Assembly: GCA_964569295.1 (NCBI GenBank) | Contig: CAZMVU010000233.1 | Location: forward strand, 1-7,085 | Direction of reading: 5' to 3' | From: CAZMVU01 sp964569295 | GTDB lineage: Bacteria > Hydrogenedentota > Hydrogenedentia > Hydrogenedentales > JAGMZX01 | DNA: 7,085 nucleotides | Part shown: positions 6,650 to 7,085 of the stretch, one piece after another | Position numbering within the stretch: the first letter of the stretch is position 1 | Layout: each line of letters begins with the position of its first letter | The notes under the pieces: generated by a model | What the model saw: the letters and a program-made list of their open reading frames with translations, nothing else | Databases searched by the model: none | What the model was told of the DNA's origin: nothing | Program-made: the position numbers and the translations under genes

Positions 6650-6668
6650 AGTTCACCGAATGTGAACT
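6650..6668. promoter_or_regulatory. 19-bp perfect inverted repeat upstream of the SGNH-xylA operon; candidate operator
   Basis: AGTTCAC (6650-6656) and GTGAACT (6662-6668) are perfect inverted copies separated by 5 bases. Arm length and spacing are those of a site for a dimeric helix-turn-helix regulator. It lies 26 bases upstream of the SGNH start codon, just before its ribosome-binding site and downstream of the best -10 box, where a bound repressor would block transcription. As RNA it could instead form a small hairpin in the leader. The regulator is not in the window and I cannot name its family. Confidence 0.45.
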
Positions 6669-6715
6669 GCGGTTACGAATCGACAAATGATCCCCGAAAA
6701 CAAAAATGGGCGCGT

Positions 6716-6721
6716 AGTATA
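6716..6721 (-). promoter_or_regulatory. Candidate -10 box of the SGNH-xylA operon
   Basis: Read on the minus strand this is TATACT, five of six matches to the TATAAT consensus. It would give a leader of roughly 85 bases that includes the 19-bp palindrome. No hexamer close to TTGACA lies 16-18 bases further upstream, so the promoter would need an activator or another sigma factor, or the hexamer is chance. Confidence 0.28.
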
Positions 6722-6739
6722 CCGAATTGCGCAAGGTGT

Positions 6740-7060
6740 ACGCACATGCCAACGCCTCCGGCGAATTCACGGGAAAGACGGCCTCGGCTATTGTTGTGCT
6801 TACGTCAGTACCGTTTTCCAAGACCTGCGGGCAACCCGCCGCACTCCCAACAGCGCCAACATGGTTGTTATAAGAGGCAAGGTGCTTGTTGCCGTTTGGC
6901 TTGGCAATAGGCCTTGTGTGCGTCATATGGCTGCGGGGTTACCGATTGGGTAATTCTTTAGCCGTATGGCGCAAGGGACCGCACGTGTTTCGCCAATCTG
7001 CCCTGTGATAGCGAATACCAGTCGTGGGATGGGGATAGCCATGCTGTTGGCGCCACTTTG
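6740..7060. other. Gene-free stretch at the right end
   Basis: From the SGNH start to the right edge (6624-7085) no reading frame has a convincing start, ribosome-binding site or recognisable protein. Base composition is more mixed than in the genes, and short open frames on both strands overlap each other with no family resemblance. No tRNA, rRNA or CRISPR pattern is seen. Apart from the palindrome and -10 box near 6650-6721 and the palindrome at 7065-7082, I see only minor stem-loops such as GCGGG-CAA-CCCGC near 6827-6839. It may be a long upstream region or a decayed sequence. Confidence 0.5.
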
Positions 7061-7064
7061 GACT

Positions 7065-7082
7065 GCGGTGGCTTGCCACCGC
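7065..7082. repeat. REP-like extragenic palindrome at window edge
   Basis: GCGGTGG (7065-7071) and CCACCGC (7076-7082) form a perfect 7-bp stem with a CTTG tetraloop. The flanking CGCCACTTTGGACT resembles, from memory, the TTTGGACTGCGG-type extragenic palindromes scattered through Verrucomicrobia/Planctomycetes genomes. The window ends three bases later, so the full element cannot be seen, and no second copy is present here. Confidence 0.4.
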
Positions 7083-7085
7083 TAT

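Noticed and set aside
6639..6926. 95-codon minus-strand frame upstream of the SGNH gene
   Set aside because: No Shine-Dalgarno before its ATG, low-complexity unrecognisable product, and it would run through the probable promoter and operator of the SGNH operon.
7041..7085. A gene starting at the ATG at 7041 and continuing past the right edge
   Set aside because: A purine-rich GGGGAT lies upstream, but the first 15 codons coincide with a perfect palindrome of extragenic type, so coding cannot be supported from what is visible.

Overview
This is a GC-rich bacterial window with five protein-coding genes, one of them cut by the left edge. The gene types suggest a free-living polysaccharide-degrading bacterium of the Planctomycetota/Verrucomicrobiota/Lentisphaerota or Hydrogenedentota kind. 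These are a TPR protein with near-identical 46-residue repeats, a secreted DUF4838 protein, and a secreted SGNH-DUF1080 fusion beside xylose isomerase. The lineage is an inference from gene content; no rRNA or tRNA gene is present to fix it.

Layout. Positions 2-571 (+) hold the C-terminal end of a TPR protein made of four 138-bp tandem repeats. A 131-bp gap with three small stem-loops follows. Next comes a large secreted DUF4838 protein (703-3276, +), then a long-chain flavodoxin (3365-3940, +). The other strand carries xylose isomerase xylA (3952-5265) and, upstream of it, a secreted SGNH-hydrolase/DUF1080 fusion (5307-6623). Those two are 41 bp apart in the same direction and probably form an operon. 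xylA and the flavodoxin gene converge with only 11 bp between their stop codons. The probable xylA terminator is a strong stem-loop lying inside the last codons of the flavodoxin gene. From 6624 to 7085 I see no gene, only regulatory-looking DNA: a 19-bp palindrome just before the SGNH gene, a good -10 box, and a REP-like palindrome at the right edge.

Function. The carbohydrate genes make sense together as a fragment of a xylan or glucuronoxylan locus. The DUF4838 protein has an alpha-glucuronidase-like (GH67-type) organisation, the SGNH domain could be a deacetylase/esterase, DUF1080 is a sugar-active domain, and XylA would convert released xylose to xylulose in the cytoplasm. No xylanase, xylulokinase, transporter or regulator is in the window, so this is a hypothesis. 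The flavodoxin and the TPR gene have no evident link to it. I found no CRISPR array, insertion sequence, RNA gene or clear new defence or mobile system.
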